Origin: Hyphomicrobiales bacterium
Lineage (GTDB): Bacteria; Pseudomonadota; Alphaproteobacteria; Rhizobiales; CAJQND01
Assembly: GCA_028285595.1 (NCBI GenBank)
Contig: JANQOW010000113.1
Span: 1-64,000, forward strand
Direction: 5' to 3'
DNA length: 64,000 nt
The translations under genes were made by a program, and so were the position numbers. Below are positions 53,669 through 61,995 of the stretch, one piece after another; the stretch's first letter is position 1; every line of letters starts with the position of its first letter. A model generated the notes under the pieces. That model was not told the DNA's origin. It worked only from the letters and a program-made list of their open reading frames with translations, and did not search any database.

Positions 53669-54744
53669 GCGGCCAGTGGTCTTGAGCTTGGTCCGAACGC
53701 CTTGATGCCGCCCAGTTCCTTGTCGATCAGCGGGATCACCTCCGCGCCGAAGCGCTCAAGAGAGCGCCGCGCCCTCTCCCCGCTCAAGCCGCCAAATTGC
53801 GCAAACACCGCATAGTGGGCGGGACGGTTGGCCTTGATTTCCGCCACGATCTGTTCGGCCACCCGTTCCGGGCCGCCGATCGGCATGTTTGCAATGATCT
53901 GCTCTATGGTGGGCTCTTCGGCAAAGGGAATGGGCTGCACCTCGATGCCCTCCAACTGTTCGTAACGCCCCCGGAACGACATCACCAACCGTGCAGTGTA
54001 CAAGACCCGCTCAGCCGCATCGCGCGCCTCGTCCTTGCTATCGGTGACGTGGATCATGCGGCTGATGGCGAGCGGCAGGTTGTCATCACTGATGCCCTCT
54101 TGGGCATAATGCTTCGCGACGTGAGAGCGCACGGCAAGCTGCGCCTCCACGGGCGCCGGCCCTACCGTGATGATGGGCTGATACCCCCTGCGCGCAGACC
54201 TGTAGAGATACTCTGCCTGATTGCCCGCTATGATAACCCTTGGCGAGGCTTGAACCATGGGCACCGCCACATGGGTCTCGGGGATCTGAAAATATTGCCC
54301 CTGATACTCAACCCGCCCATGGTCGAACGCCATTTCCAGGATATCCATGATCTCATGAGTGACCGCCCAGTTTTCTTCCAGAGGAACACCGAAGCGATTG
54401 AACTCGAAATTCTGATAGCCTGACCCGAAGCCGACGATGAGCCTTCCGCCGGAAAGCTGATCCACCATGCCCAATTCGCCAAGCACGCGCATGGGATGAT
54501 AGAGCGGCAACACCAGAACGGCCGGGCCAATATGGATCCGGCTGGTGATGCCGGCCAGGTGCGAAGCCAGCACCAACGGCGAGGGACACATGCTGTAATT
54601 GCCGAAATGGTGTTCTGCGAGCCAGGCCACATCAAAGCCGATCTCTTCGGCCATGCGCACCATGTCGATGGTGTCGGCATAGACCTGGCCGGCGCCCACG
54701 GAGATATCGCGCTGGGGCAAAAGCGAAAACAAACCAAGTTCCAT
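53665..54744 (-). CDS. LLM-class (luciferase-like) flavin-dependent oxidoreductase
   Basis: Bacterial-luciferase-like monooxygenase of 359 residues. Family features are [50 protein letters not shown] and [13 protein letters not shown]. These enzymes use reduced FMN and oxygen to cleave C-N or C-S bonds or oxidise aldehydes. GGAGGGC precedes the ATG. It is the first gene of the leftward operon, divergent from the GMC gene with 73 bp between starts, and its stop overlaps the SDR start. Confidence 0.92.
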   Translation of the reverse strand: MELGLFSLLPQRDISVGAGQVYADTIDMVRMAEEIGFDVAWLAEHHFGNYSMCPSPLVLASHLAGITSRIHIGPAVLVLPLYHPMRVLGELGMVDQLSGGRLIVGFGSGYQNFEFNRFGVPLEENWAVTHEIMDILEMAFDHGRVEYQGQYFQIPETHVAVPMVQASPRVIIAGNQAEYLYRSARRGYQPIITVGPAPVEAQLAVRSHVAKHYAQEGISDDNLPLAISRMIHVTDSKDEARDAAERVLYTARLVMSFRGRYEQLEGIEVQPIPFAEEPTIEQIIANMPIGGPERVAEQIVAEIKANRPAHYAVFAQFGGLSGERARRSLERFGAEVIPLIDKELGGIKAFGPSSRPLAA

Positions 54745-54761
54745 GAGCCCTCCAATTTGCG

Positions 54762-54794
54762 TTGACTTATTGCAGGATGGCCAGATAGTTGGCC
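54762..54794 (+). promoter_or_regulatory. Candidate promoter/operator in the LLM-GMC divergent region
   Basis: TTGACT (54762-54767) and GATAGT (54784-54789) are spaced 16 bp, a plausible sigma-70 pair for the GMC operon. The -10 is the centre of GGCCA-GATAGT-TGGCC (54779-54794), an inverted repeat that could be an operator. Both are modest matches and untested. Confidence 0.4.
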
Positions 54795-54817
54795 GGTACG
54801 GTGATGTGGAAGTCTAT

Positions 54818-56509
54818 ATGTTTGGCCTCAACTCCTCCAATAAGAAACTTGCGCGCGGTTACGACTACATCATCGTGGGCGCCGGGTCGGCCGGTGCCGT
54901 GCTGGCCAACCGCTTAAGCGCCGACGAGACCTGCCAGGTGCTGTTGGTGGAGGCCGGCCCTGAAGACGGGAGCTGGCAGCTTTCCATGCCGGCCGCCCTC
55001 ACCTATCCGCTGCGGGGCACACGCTTCAACTGGGCCTATGAGACAGAGCCGGAACCGGAGCTCAACGGGCGCACCTTGTTCTGGCCGCGCGGCCGGGTGC
55101 TGGGCGGGTCGTCCTCGATCAATGGCATGGTGTGGATTAGAGGGCATGCGTCCGACTATGACAATTGGCAGCGCCAGGGCTTGCCGGGCTGGGCCTATTG
55201 CGAGGTGCTGCCCTATTTCAAGAAGCTGGAACGCCGCCGCGAAGGCGCAGATGCCTACCGCGGGGGCGAGGGGCCGGTGGGGGTGATCCGCGGCGATTAC
55301 CCGAACCCTATCTTTGAGGCCTATATCGAGAGCGGCGCTGAGGCGGGGTTCCCTGTGTCGGAGGATTTCAACGGCCATCAGTTTGAGGGCTTCGGACGCT
55401 TCGACATGAACATCTGGAAGGGCGTGCGGCAAAGCTCTTCAGAGACGCACCTGAAGCCGGTGCGGGCGCGGACCAACCTGACCGTGGCCACGGGCGCCCT
55501 GGTGTCGCGCATCGTGATTGAGCATGGCCGGGCGGTGGGGGTGGAGCTCATCGTGGGGTCAGAGCGCCGCATCGTCAGCGCGCAAAATGACGTGCTGATC
55601 TGCGGCGGCGCGATCAACTCGCCTCAGCTTCTCATGCTTTCCGGTCTTGGCCCGGCAGCGCATCTCAAGCAGCACGACATTCCTGTGGTGGGGGATCTGC
55701 CCGGCGTCGGAGAAAACCTGCAGGACCATCTCAACACATCCCTCAAATGGGAATGCAAGCAGCCGGTGAGCCTTTATGGGGCTGATCGGTTCCCCAAGAA
55801 CGTGATGATCGGGCTGGAGTACTTCCTGTTCAAGACGGGTGCCGGCGCCACCATGCACACAGAGGCCGGATGCTTCATCAAATCGCGCCCGGATGTGGCC
55901 GTGCCGGATCTGCAGCACCATTTCGTGCCCATCCTGGTCTATGACAATGGGCGCACGCCCCCCGACCGCCACGGCTTCCAATGCCACGTGTGCCCGCTTC
56001 GGCCGGAGAGCCGGGGCCGGGTGAGCTTGCGCTCCAACGATCCCAGCCAGCGGGTCCGCATCGAAGCCAACTGCATGAGCACGGATGGGGACCTGCGCAT
56101 GATGATCGATGCCATCAAGCGGACCCGCGAAGGCATCAGCGGGAAGGCCATGGACCCGTTCCGGGGCAAGGAGCTTTTTCCAGGCTCGGACGTGAACAGC
56201 GACAGCGAGATTACGGACTATCTGCGCCAATCCTCGGTCACCTGCTATCACCCGTCCGGCACCTGCAAGATGGGCACCGATGAGGCGGCCGTTGTGGACC
56301 ACCGGCTAAAAGTACACGGCGTTGAAGGGCTGCGCGTGGTGGATGCCTCGGTGATGCCCGAGGTGGTGAGCGGCAACACCAACGCGCCGATCATGATGAT
56401 GGCGGAGAAGATCGCTGATGACATTCTGGGCCGGCCCGCTCTTGCGCCCATCGATGTTCCCCTGGCAGATTACAAGCCCATCCATTCCAACGAGCTTGGC
56501 GTCTCATGA
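54818..56509 (+). CDS. GMC-family FAD oxidoreductase (choline-dehydrogenase-like)
   Basis: FAD-dependent alcohol oxidase/dehydrogenase of 563 residues. The Rossmann motif is [18 protein letters not shown], followed by the GMC signature [19 protein letters not shown] and the C-terminal [14 protein letters not shown] and [18 protein letters not shown]. It would oxidise an alcohol to an aldehyde or a polyol ring. Similarity to BetA fits an alcohol made from a choline-like or sugar-like molecule, though the substrate cannot be fixed. GGAAG precedes the ATG at 54818. The stop overlaps the next start as ATGA. Confidence 0.92.
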   Translation: MFGLNSSNKKLARGYDYIIVGAGSAGAVLANRLSADETCQVLLVEAGPEDGSWQLSMPAALTYPLRGTRFNWAYETEPEPELNGRTLFWPRGRVLGGSSSINGMVWIRGHASDYDNWQRQGLPGWAYCEVLPYFKKLERRREGADAYRGGEGPVGVIRGDYPNPIFEAYIESGAEAGFPVSEDFNGHQFEGFGRFDMNIWKGVRQSSSETHLKPVRARTNLTVATGALVSRIVIEHGRAVGVELIVGSERRIVSAQNDVLICGGAINSPQLLMLSGLGPAAHLKQHDIPVVGDLPGVGENLQDHLNTSLKWECKQPVSLYGADRFPKNVMIGLEYFLFKTGAGATMHTEAGCFIKSRPDVAVPDLQHHFVPILVYDNGRTPPDRHGFQCHVCPLRPESRGRVSLRSNDPSQRVRIEANCMSTDGDLRMMIDAIKRTREGISGKAMDPFRGKELFPGSDVNSDSEITDYLRQSSVTCYHPSGTCKMGTDEAAVVDHRLKVHGVEGLRVVDASVMPEVVSGNTNAPIMMMAEKIADDILGRPALAPIDVPLADYKPIHSNELGVS

Positions 56510-57684
56510 GCTCTGCCCCCGATGTCTCCCGCCTGAAGGAAGAGCTGGCCCGCCTGGTCGGCTTCGACACCCAAAACCCGCCTGGCCGCGAGCGGGACGC
56601 TGCACACTTTGTCCTCGGCCTCATGCAACAGATGGGCTGCCGGGCCGAGGTGATCGATCTCGGCGATGACCGGACCAATGTGGTGGGCTCATTTGAGAAC
56701 GGGCCGGGGCCGTCCTTTGCCTTCAACACCCATATGGATGTGGTGCTTGCCGGCGACGGCTGGACAAGCGATCCGTTCACCTTGCGTGAGGAGGGCGGCC
56801 GGCTCTATGGGCGCGGGGCCTGCGATGCCAAAGGCCCCTTGGTGGCCATGCTGGAGGCCATGCGCGGGCTGATTGCCGGCCGGGACAGTTGGTCGGGAAC
56901 GCTGCTGGGCGTGTTTGTGGCCGATGAGGAAGTGGGGAGCCTCGGCGCCAAAAACTACGTGAAGACCGCGCCGAAGATCGACTATTGCATGATCGGCGAG
57001 CCCACCTCCTGCACCACGGTGACGGCGCACAAAGGCAGCATGCGTCCTCTCGTGCGGGTCTACGGCAAGACCGCCCATTCCGGCATGCCGGACCTTGGGG
57101 TCAACGCCATTTTGAAGTCGGCCCGGCTCTTGGACAGGGTGGTTGAGGAACACAAGCGCGTGGCCGCCACATCCCATCCGCTCTGCGGCAACGCCAGCCT
57201 CACCCTCACCCGGGCCCATGGCGGGCATGCGGACAATGTGGTGCCGGAACACTGCGACTTCCTGCTCGACCGGCGCATGGTGCCCGGCGAGGACGAAGAG
57301 GCCGTCAAGCGGGCCATCGCCGAGCTGGTGGAGGCGGCAGGCCGCGAAGCGGGCACCCGGGCGGAAATCATCGACTATGTGCCCACCACGGGTGGGGCCA
57401 GCGAGACCGATGCGAGCCATCCAATTGTGCACGCCTGTCAGGCCGCCTGCCTTGCCCACAATGGCGTCGCCTCCGACATTAGCGGCTTTCAGGGCGGCTG
57501 CGACCTGGTGCACTTCCGCTCCGTGGGCGCTGAGGGTGTTGTGCTGGGACCGGGTGAGCTGTCGGTCGCGCACCAGCCCGATGAATATGTGCCGGTGGAT
57601 GATTTGGTGCGCGCCGTGATGATCTATGAGGACACCGCCCTCACGATGCTAGGCGGAGGCCGCCTGACCAATTTGGAGACCTGA
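56506..57684 (+). CDS. M20-family amidohydrolase/deacylase (ArgE/DapE-like)
   Basis: Zinc peptidase-fold deacylase of 392 residues. Metal and catalytic residues are readable: His76-x-Asp78 (NTHMDVV), bridging Asp107 (GACDAKGP), base Glu141 with Glu142 (VADEEVG), Glu165 (IGEPT) and a C-terminal His in SVAHQPDEYV. Members remove an acyl group from an N-acyl amino acid or cleave a dipeptide. It starts inside the GMC stop (ATGA) and ends directly before the M24 gene, so it is translated with both. Here it could free an amine from the product of the M24 enzyme. Confidence 0.9.
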   Translation: MSSAPDVSRLKEELARLVGFDTQNPPGRERDAAHFVLGLMQQMGCRAEVIDLGDDRTNVVGSFENGPGPSFAFNTHMDVVLAGDGWTSDPFTLREEGGRLYGRGACDAKGPLVAMLEAMRGLIAGRDSWSGTLLGVFVADEEVGSLGAKNYVKTAPKIDYCMIGEPTSCTTVTAHKGSMRPLVRVYGKTAHSGMPDLGVNAILKSARLLDRVVEEHKRVAATSHPLCGNASLTLTRAHGGHADNVVPEHCDFLLDRRMVPGEDEEAVKRAIAELVEAAGREAGTRAEIIDYVPTTGGASETDASHPIVHACQAACLAHNGVASDISGFQGGCDLVHFRSVGAEGVVLGPGELSVAHQPDEYVPVDDLVRAVMIYEDTALTMLGGGRLTNLET

Positions 57685-57685
57685 T

Positions 57686-58858
57686 ATGGCTGACCTGGAC
57701 ACGGTTGTGGAACAAGGCATTGAGGCAGCGTTCTCCAAGGCCGAACTGGAGGGGCGCCAGGCCGCTGCACGCCAGGCACTGGCGGCAAAGAATATCGACG
57801 TGATGATCGTCACCGGTCCGGAGAACATCTTCTATCTCACCGGACAGCAGACCCCCGGCTATTACACCTATCAGGCGTTGCTGTTGCCGGTGGACGGAGA
57901 GCCAGTGGCCATCGTGCGCCAGCTGGAGCTGAACAATCTGGTGGCCAACAGCTATTTGGATCACATCCGGCCTTATCTGGACGGGGACGATCCTATCGAT
58001 GTCACCGTCGGCGCGATCAAGGATCTCGGCTGGGACACCCGAAAGTTCGCCATTGATGAGCGCGGCTGGTTCTTGCCCATCGCGGTCTATAAGGCCCTTG
58101 TGGAGAAGATCGGGGAGATGGCGGATGCATCCGGCGTGATTGAGGCACTCAGGGCCGTTAAGTCACCGGAAGAGATCGCCAAGATCGAGACGGCCGCAAC
58201 TTATGTGGACGCAGGCATGAGCGCCGGGTTCGCTGCGATTAAGGCCGGCGCCTCGGAGAACGATATTGTGGGCGCCATGATGGGCGCGGCGATTGCGGCC
58301 GGCAGCGAATATGTGGGTATGGAGCCTCTTATGGCCTGTGGGGCCCGCTGCGGCATCCCCCATGGCACCTGGCGGCGCAATGTGATCGGGGCGAACGACC
58401 CGGTGTTCCTGGAACAGGCCGGCGCCCACGACCGGTACCATGCCACCCTGATGCGCAGCGCCTGGGTGGGCACACCGCCGGATGAGGCAAAGCGCATGAT
58501 GGCCTGCTGCCTGGAGGCGCTGCAGGCGGCGCTGGACACGCTGAAGCCGGGCGCGCGCTGTTCTGACGTGCACCGGGCCTGTCAGGGCGTGGTGGATGCT
58601 CACGGCTTCACCGAGGCGTTTAAGAAGCGCACCGGATATTCGGTGGGCATTTCGTTCGCGCCAGATTGGGGCGAAGGCAATGTGCTCAGCCTTTATGACG
58701 GCGTGGAGACCGAGATTGTGCCCGGCATGGTGTTCCACATGCCGCCGGCCTTGCGCATTTATGGGCAGTTCACTGTGGGCGTGAGCGAGACCGCTGTGGT
58801 GACCGACGCGGGGTGCCGTACGCTCTCCACATTGGCCCGCGACATGGCCCTCTATTAG
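57686..58858 (+). CDS. M24-fold hydrolase, ectoine-hydrolase/creatinase-like (second paralogue)
   Basis: Protein of 390 residues, paralogous to the one at 51624. The segment TGPENIFYLTGQQTPGYYTY and later VFHMPPALRIYGQF are shared. Metal ligands are again lost: the first is Glu (VFLEQAG), the second Ala (RYHATLMRS), the GHGIG His is Tyr (GYSVG), and VFHMPP lacks a Glu. Predicted to be a metal-free C-N hydrolase. Ectoine hydrolase is the closest characterised kin that I can name, but the full doeABCD set is absent. It starts 1 bp after the M20 stop. Confidence 0.85.
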   Translation: MADLDTVVEQGIEAAFSKAELEGRQAAARQALAAKNIDVMIVTGPENIFYLTGQQTPGYYTYQALLLPVDGEPVAIVRQLELNNLVANSYLDHIRPYLDGDDPIDVTVGAIKDLGWDTRKFAIDERGWFLPIAVYKALVEKIGEMADASGVIEALRAVKSPEEIAKIETAATYVDAGMSAGFAAIKAGASENDIVGAMMGAAIAAGSEYVGMEPLMACGARCGIPHGTWRRNVIGANDPVFLEQAGAHDRYHATLMRSAWVGTPPDEAKRMMACCLEALQAALDTLKPGARCSDVHRACQGVVDAHGFTEAFKKRTGYSVGISFAPDWGEGNVLSLYDGVETEIVPGMVFHMPPALRIYGQFTVGVSETAVVTDAGCRTLSTLARDMALY

Positions 58859-58870
58859 GAGAACGACCGC

Positions 58871-59200
58871 ATGGCCAACACCGGCCCATTACTCAGGATA
58901 TTTGAGGTCAGGGTTAAACCGGGGTGCGCCTCCACATTGCTGGAGAATTTCGCCACCACATCTGCCGGTGTGGTCAAAGACAATCCGGAGAACCGCGGCT
59001 ACTTCTTTGGCGAGTGCGTTCAGGGCAGCGACGACACGGTGATGTTCGTTTCGGTCTGGTCAGGTCTTGATGCGGTGAAGGCGCATTTTGGTGACGATTG
59101 GGAAAGCTCCTACATGCCGCCGGGGTATGAGGACCTGATCGATGAATGCTCCGTGCGGCACTTCGATATGGCGTCGGGGTGGCATGTGAAGGGTCTGTGA
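58871..59200 (+). CDS. ABM-domain (antibiotic biosynthesis monooxygenase-like) small protein
   Basis: Small alpha/beta ferredoxin-like protein of 109 residues with ABM fold marks: LLRIFEVRVKPGCASTLLENF at the start and GYFFGECVQGSDDTVMFVSVW in the middle. ABM proteins act as cofactor-free monooxygenases or stress-related dimers. AGGAGAACGACC precedes the ATG, and it follows the M24 gene by 12 bp. It closes the rightward operon and probably supports the pathway. Confidence 0.83.
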   Translation: MANTGPLLRIFEVRVKPGCASTLLENFATTSAGVVKDNPENRGYFFGECVQGSDDTVMFVSVWSGLDAVKAHFGDDWESSYMPPGYEDLIDECSVRHFDMASGWHVKGL

Positions 59201-59537
59201 GGAGACGCTCGTTTCGCCCATAGCCGCCGCGTCCCTGCGAAAGCAGGGGTGCGGAACCACACACCGTCATCCCGGAATTTTGCGTCAGCAAAATATCCGG
59301 GACCCAGCAGCGGCCCGGCTCTGCGGCCTCTGGTTCCCCGCGTTCGCGGGGATGACGAAGGGTGGCGGTTCACAGCTCTCACTTTTCCTTTGGCTTAGAA
59401 GGTCCCTGCCTTCGCAGGGGAACGGGAGATTAAACCCCGCGTCCCTGCGAAAGCAGGGACCTTCTGAGCCAAGGGAAAGATGCGAGCTATGGGTCCCTGC
59501 TTTCGCATGGATGACGGAGGGTGGAGGGCAAGGGTGC
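59201..59537. repeat. Cluster of palindromic repeat units
   Basis: A 337-bp gene-free region full of short inverted repeats: CCCTGC-GAAA-GCAGGG at 59233-59248; a long stem 59271-59301 with loop GTCA; CCCCGC-GTTC-GCGGGG at 59336-59351; TCCCTGC-CTTC-GCAGGGG at 59403-59420; GTCCCTGC-GAAA-GCAGGGAC at 59441-59460; and a decayed one near 59494. The segments at 59382-59409 and 59453-59479 are also inverted copies of each other. The 59442-59475 unit matches 5722-5755. These are dispersed palindromic elements that may serve as terminators. Confidence 0.8.
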
Positions 59538-60302
59538 TTAGTGGCCGGTGTGGCCCATCTGTCTTGAAACCGCCTTCGCGCTGGCGGACACCGCCTCTGC
59601 ATAGCGCATAGCGTCTTCCAGCCGGAACATCGGGACGGAGACGCTGATCGCCCCGAGGGGTCTGGCCCGGTGATCGCGCACCGGCGCTCCAAAGCAGACG
59701 ATGCCGGGCTCGTTCTCCTGGTCTTCACGCGCAAAGCCCTGCTTGCGCGCTTCGCCAACTTGAGCTTTGAGAGCCTCCGCCTCCGTCACCGTGAACGCGG
59801 TGAGCGCTGGCCGGTCGAGCCGGTCAATCATGGCCGCAGCCTCTTCCGGCGGGAGCGCGCTGAGGTAGGCCTTGCCCACGCTGGTGGAATAGAAGGGGAT
59901 TTGCGTGCCGATGGTGGACATCATGCGCACCACCTCGCGGCTTTCAATCTTGTCGATATAAACCATCACATCACCGCTCGGCACGGCCAGGTGGACGGTC
60001 TCCCCGGTGACGTCGCGCAGGCGTTCCAGTTCAGGAGCAGCCTCTTGGCGCAGATCGCTTTGAGAGAGCGCGGTTCGCGCCAGCGCGACCAGCCGGGCGC
60101 CCAGCCGGTAGCTGTTCTGGCCGCAGGCCTCAACCAGCCCTTCCGCCTCCAGCGAGGCGATGATCCGGTACAGCGTCGGGCGCGTGAGATCGCTCATCTC
60201 CGCAAGGTCCACCCGGCTGAGCGGGCGTCCCGCATCGGCGATAAGCTGAAGCACTTGAATGGAACGGCCAAAACTCTGCGCGCCCTGAACGCTTGCTGCC
60301 AT
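59538..60302 (-). CDS. IclR-family transcriptional regulator
   Basis: Regulator of 254 residues. An N-terminal winged helix (QSFGRSIQVLQLIADAG with MSDLTRPTLYRIIASLEAEG) binds DNA and a C-terminal effector domain (ETVHLAVPSGDVMVYIDKIES and FYSTSVGKAYLSALPPEE) senses a small molecule, typically an organic acid or aromatic. ATG at 60302 has GAGAGGACC upstream. It is divergent from the SDR-cupin operon and should control both through the paired operators between them. Its location points to substrate-induced expression of the island. Confidence 0.9.
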   Translation of the reverse strand: MAASVQGAQSFGRSIQVLQLIADAGRPLSRVDLAEMSDLTRPTLYRIIASLEAEGLVEACGQNSYRLGARLVALARTALSQSDLRQEAAPELERLRDVTGETVHLAVPSGDVMVYIDKIESREVVRMMSTIGTQIPFYSTSVGKAYLSALPPEEAAAMIDRLDRPALTAFTVTEAEALKAQVGEARKQGFAREDQENEPGIVCFGAPVRDHRARPLGAISVSVPMFRLEDAMRYAEAVSASAKAVSRQMGHTGH

Positions 60303-60354
60303 GGGTCCTCTCTCAGCCGCAGCCTGTTGACATTGCCGCCAGACTGTCGCATTG

Positions 60355-60386
60355 TCCATTTAATGGATATTAGTCCATAATATGGA
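60355..60386. promoter_or_regulatory. Tandem operator sites for the IclR-family regulator
   Basis: TCCAT-TTA-ATGGA (60355-60367) and TCCAT-AAT-ATGGA (60374-60386) are two perfect 5-bp inverted repeats with 3-bp centres, spaced 19 bp centre to centre, about two helical turns. They lie between the divergent IclR and SDR starts, as expected for dimer pairs. I did not find a third copy in the window. Confidence 0.75.
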
Positions 60387-60411
60387 TATACACAAGAGCG
60401 AATACCCTTAG

Positions 60412-61116
60412 ATGAACGATCAATCTTCTGCCTCCGTGCTGGTCACCGGGGCCACCAGCGGGATCGGCCAGGCCATCGCCCGCGGCTTTGCCGATGACGG
60501 CCAGAGCGTTTTGGCTGTGGGCCTCGGGGAACTGCCGCCTGAGGAGGCAAACCTCAGCTATGGCGAGCTGGATGTGCGCGATGAGGCCGCCGTGCGCGAG
60601 ACGGTGCGTGCCCTGCCCGGCTTGAAAGTGGTGATCAACGCTGCAGGGATCATCAATCGCGGAGCCGAACACGACCCGGCCGTTTTCGAGAAAGTGGTGG
60701 ACATCAATCTCAACGGCACCATGCGCGTCTGCGCCGACGCCCGGCCCACCCTTGCGGCGAACAAAGGGGCCATCATCAACATCGCCTCTATGCTGAGCTA
60801 TTTCGGCGGCGGCCTTGTGCCGGGCTATGCGGCGTCCAAAGGCGGTGTCATGCAGCTCACCAAGTCACTGGCGATTGCCTATGCAACCGACGGCATCCGC
60901 GTGAACGCCCTGGCGCCCGGCTGGATCGCCACACCGCTGACCGACGGGTTGCGCAGCGATAGCGAACGCTCCGCAGCGATCCTTGGGCGCACACCTATGG
61001 GCCGCTGGGGGGCGCCGGAAGATCTGATTGGGCCGGCCCTGTTTCTGGCGAGCCCCGCGGCCGGTTTTGTCACCGGCGCCTGTTTGAATGTCGATGGCGG
61101 CTACGCCGTCATGTAA
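60412..61116 (+). CDS. SDR-family dehydrogenase in IclR-controlled operon
   Basis: NAD(P)-dependent dehydrogenase of 234 residues. The cofactor motif is TGATSGIGQAIARG, with NAAG (76-79), Ser126, and Tyr139-x3-Lys143 (YAASK). PMGRWGAPEDLIGPALFLAS and the GACLNVDGGYAV tail are standard. Short length (most are about 250) but all functional motifs are present. Its ribosome binding site is weak. The tandem operator lies 26 bp before the start, so it should be repressed directly. It is followed by the cupin gene after 22 bp. Confidence 0.9.
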   Translation: MNDQSSASVLVTGATSGIGQAIARGFADDGQSVLAVGLGELPPEEANLSYGELDVRDEAAVRETVRALPGLKVVINAAGIINRGAEHDPAVFEKVVDINLNGTMRVCADARPTLAANKGAIINIASMLSYFGGGLVPGYAASKGGVMQLTKSLAIAYATDGIRVNALAPGWIATPLTDGLRSDSERSAAILGRTPMGRWGAPEDLIGPALFLASPAAGFVTGACLNVDGGYAVM

Positions 61117-61138
61117 CCTTCGCGAAAGGACCTCTTAA

Positions 61139-61669
61139 ATGCCTGTGGTTGAACCTGATCTTGATCCCCGCACGCCCTATCAGTTGGCGATGCCGCCCGA
61201 TGCCCTGCCGGAGATCGTCGTCCCCGACGCCATGGCAGCAGAAGACGACCGGCTCTGGGTGCCCCAGGCGGAGAACGTGTTCTTCCGCCCGCTCTGTCTG
61301 AATGTGAGCCAGGGCTATTGGATGAACCTCCTTAAGGTCACCAAATCCGGTGTCCTCTCGCGCCACCGCCACGCCAATGCGGTGCATGGCTTTGTGCTGA
61401 AGGGCCGCTGGTTCTATCTGGAACACGATTGGGTGGCCGAGGAAGGTGGCTATGTGTTTGAGCCGCCGGGCGAAACACACACGCTTGTGGTGCCCGACGA
61501 TGTGGACGAGATGATCACCTACTTCCAGGTCAACGGTGTGATGTACTACGTGGACCCTTACGGCAAGCATTTGGGCTACGAGGACGTGTTCACCAAAATC
61601 GATATGTGCCGCGAGCACTTTGAGAAGGTCGGGCTGGGCGCGGACTACGTGAAAACGTTCATCCGCTAG
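61139..61669 (+). CDS. Cupin dioxygenase-like protein (2,4'-dihydroxyacetophenone dioxygenase family)
   Basis: Small cupin of 176 residues. The metal motif is SRHRHANAVHGFVLKGRWFY, followed by YVFEPPGETHTLVVP with a second-motif His; these match 2,4'-dihydroxyacetophenone dioxygenase-like proteins. These open a C-C bond beside a ketone with oxygen. The N-terminal half is shared with ChrR-type cupins, so an alternative metal-binding or sensory role is possible. GCGAAAGGACC is upstream of the ATG. It ends the SDR-cupin operon. Confidence 0.83.
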   Translation: MPVVEPDLDPRTPYQLAMPPDALPEIVVPDAMAAEDDRLWVPQAENVFFRPLCLNVSQGYWMNLLKVTKSGVLSRHRHANAVHGFVLKGRWFYLEHDWVAEEGGYVFEPPGETHTLVVPDDVDEMITYFQVNGVMYYVDPYGKHLGYEDVFTKIDMCREHFEKVGLGADYVKTFIR

Positions 61670-61995
61670 GGTTTGCCCTTGCAAAACGTCGCCGGCTCTG
61701 ATTTACAGACGCCCGGTTTCATCCCTTGAACAGGACGCTCCGTTTTGCCGTCATAGACACCGGTCTCACCAGTTCACCTTCACGTGCCGGGTAACGCTCA
61801 CCTGCGTTGCCGGATGACTATTCATGTGTTTGTCGAGGTGGCGGTTTGAGACCGGTATGGCGTCCTGACCCCCTCACATACGCATGGTGCCTGGCCTTTT
61901 AGGCCTGATCTTTACTGTTCCACTGCCAGACCGCGCCCGGCTCCGGGCTCTCAAATCACACTCTCGACGGACTTCCAGTTGGAAGAAACCCCGAG
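61670..61995. other. Gene-free region with a 98-nt nested inverted repeat
   Basis: No credible frame. At 61759-61856 complementary segments nest in order: ACCGGTCTCA/TGAGACCGGT (61759-61768, 61847-61856), CACCT/AGGTG (61775-61779, 61836-61840), CACGTG/CATGTG (61781-61786, 61823-61828) and AACGC/GCGTT (61793-61797, 61804-61808), extended by GGT/GCC pairs with one bulge, around a 6-nt loop. That makes one long arm with symmetric interior loops. It may be a noncoding RNA, a leader of the next gene or a palindromic element. It does not resemble a known riboswitch that I can identify. Confidence 0.55.

Noticed and set aside
56689-57573. 294-codon minus-strand frame in the M20 gene
   Set aside because: Shadow of the deacylase, whose zinc ligands are all present.
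51624-58858. Complete ectoine degradation (doeABCD) locus
   Set aside because: Only M24 proteins resemble DoeA. There is no DoeB-type (AstE-like) deacetylase, DoeC, DoeD or AsnC-type DoeX, so ectoine as substrate is unproven.
59231-59505. Possible CRISPR-like array
   Set aside because: Units are hairpins of uneven spacing and opposite orientation, with no constant-length spacers and no cas genes.
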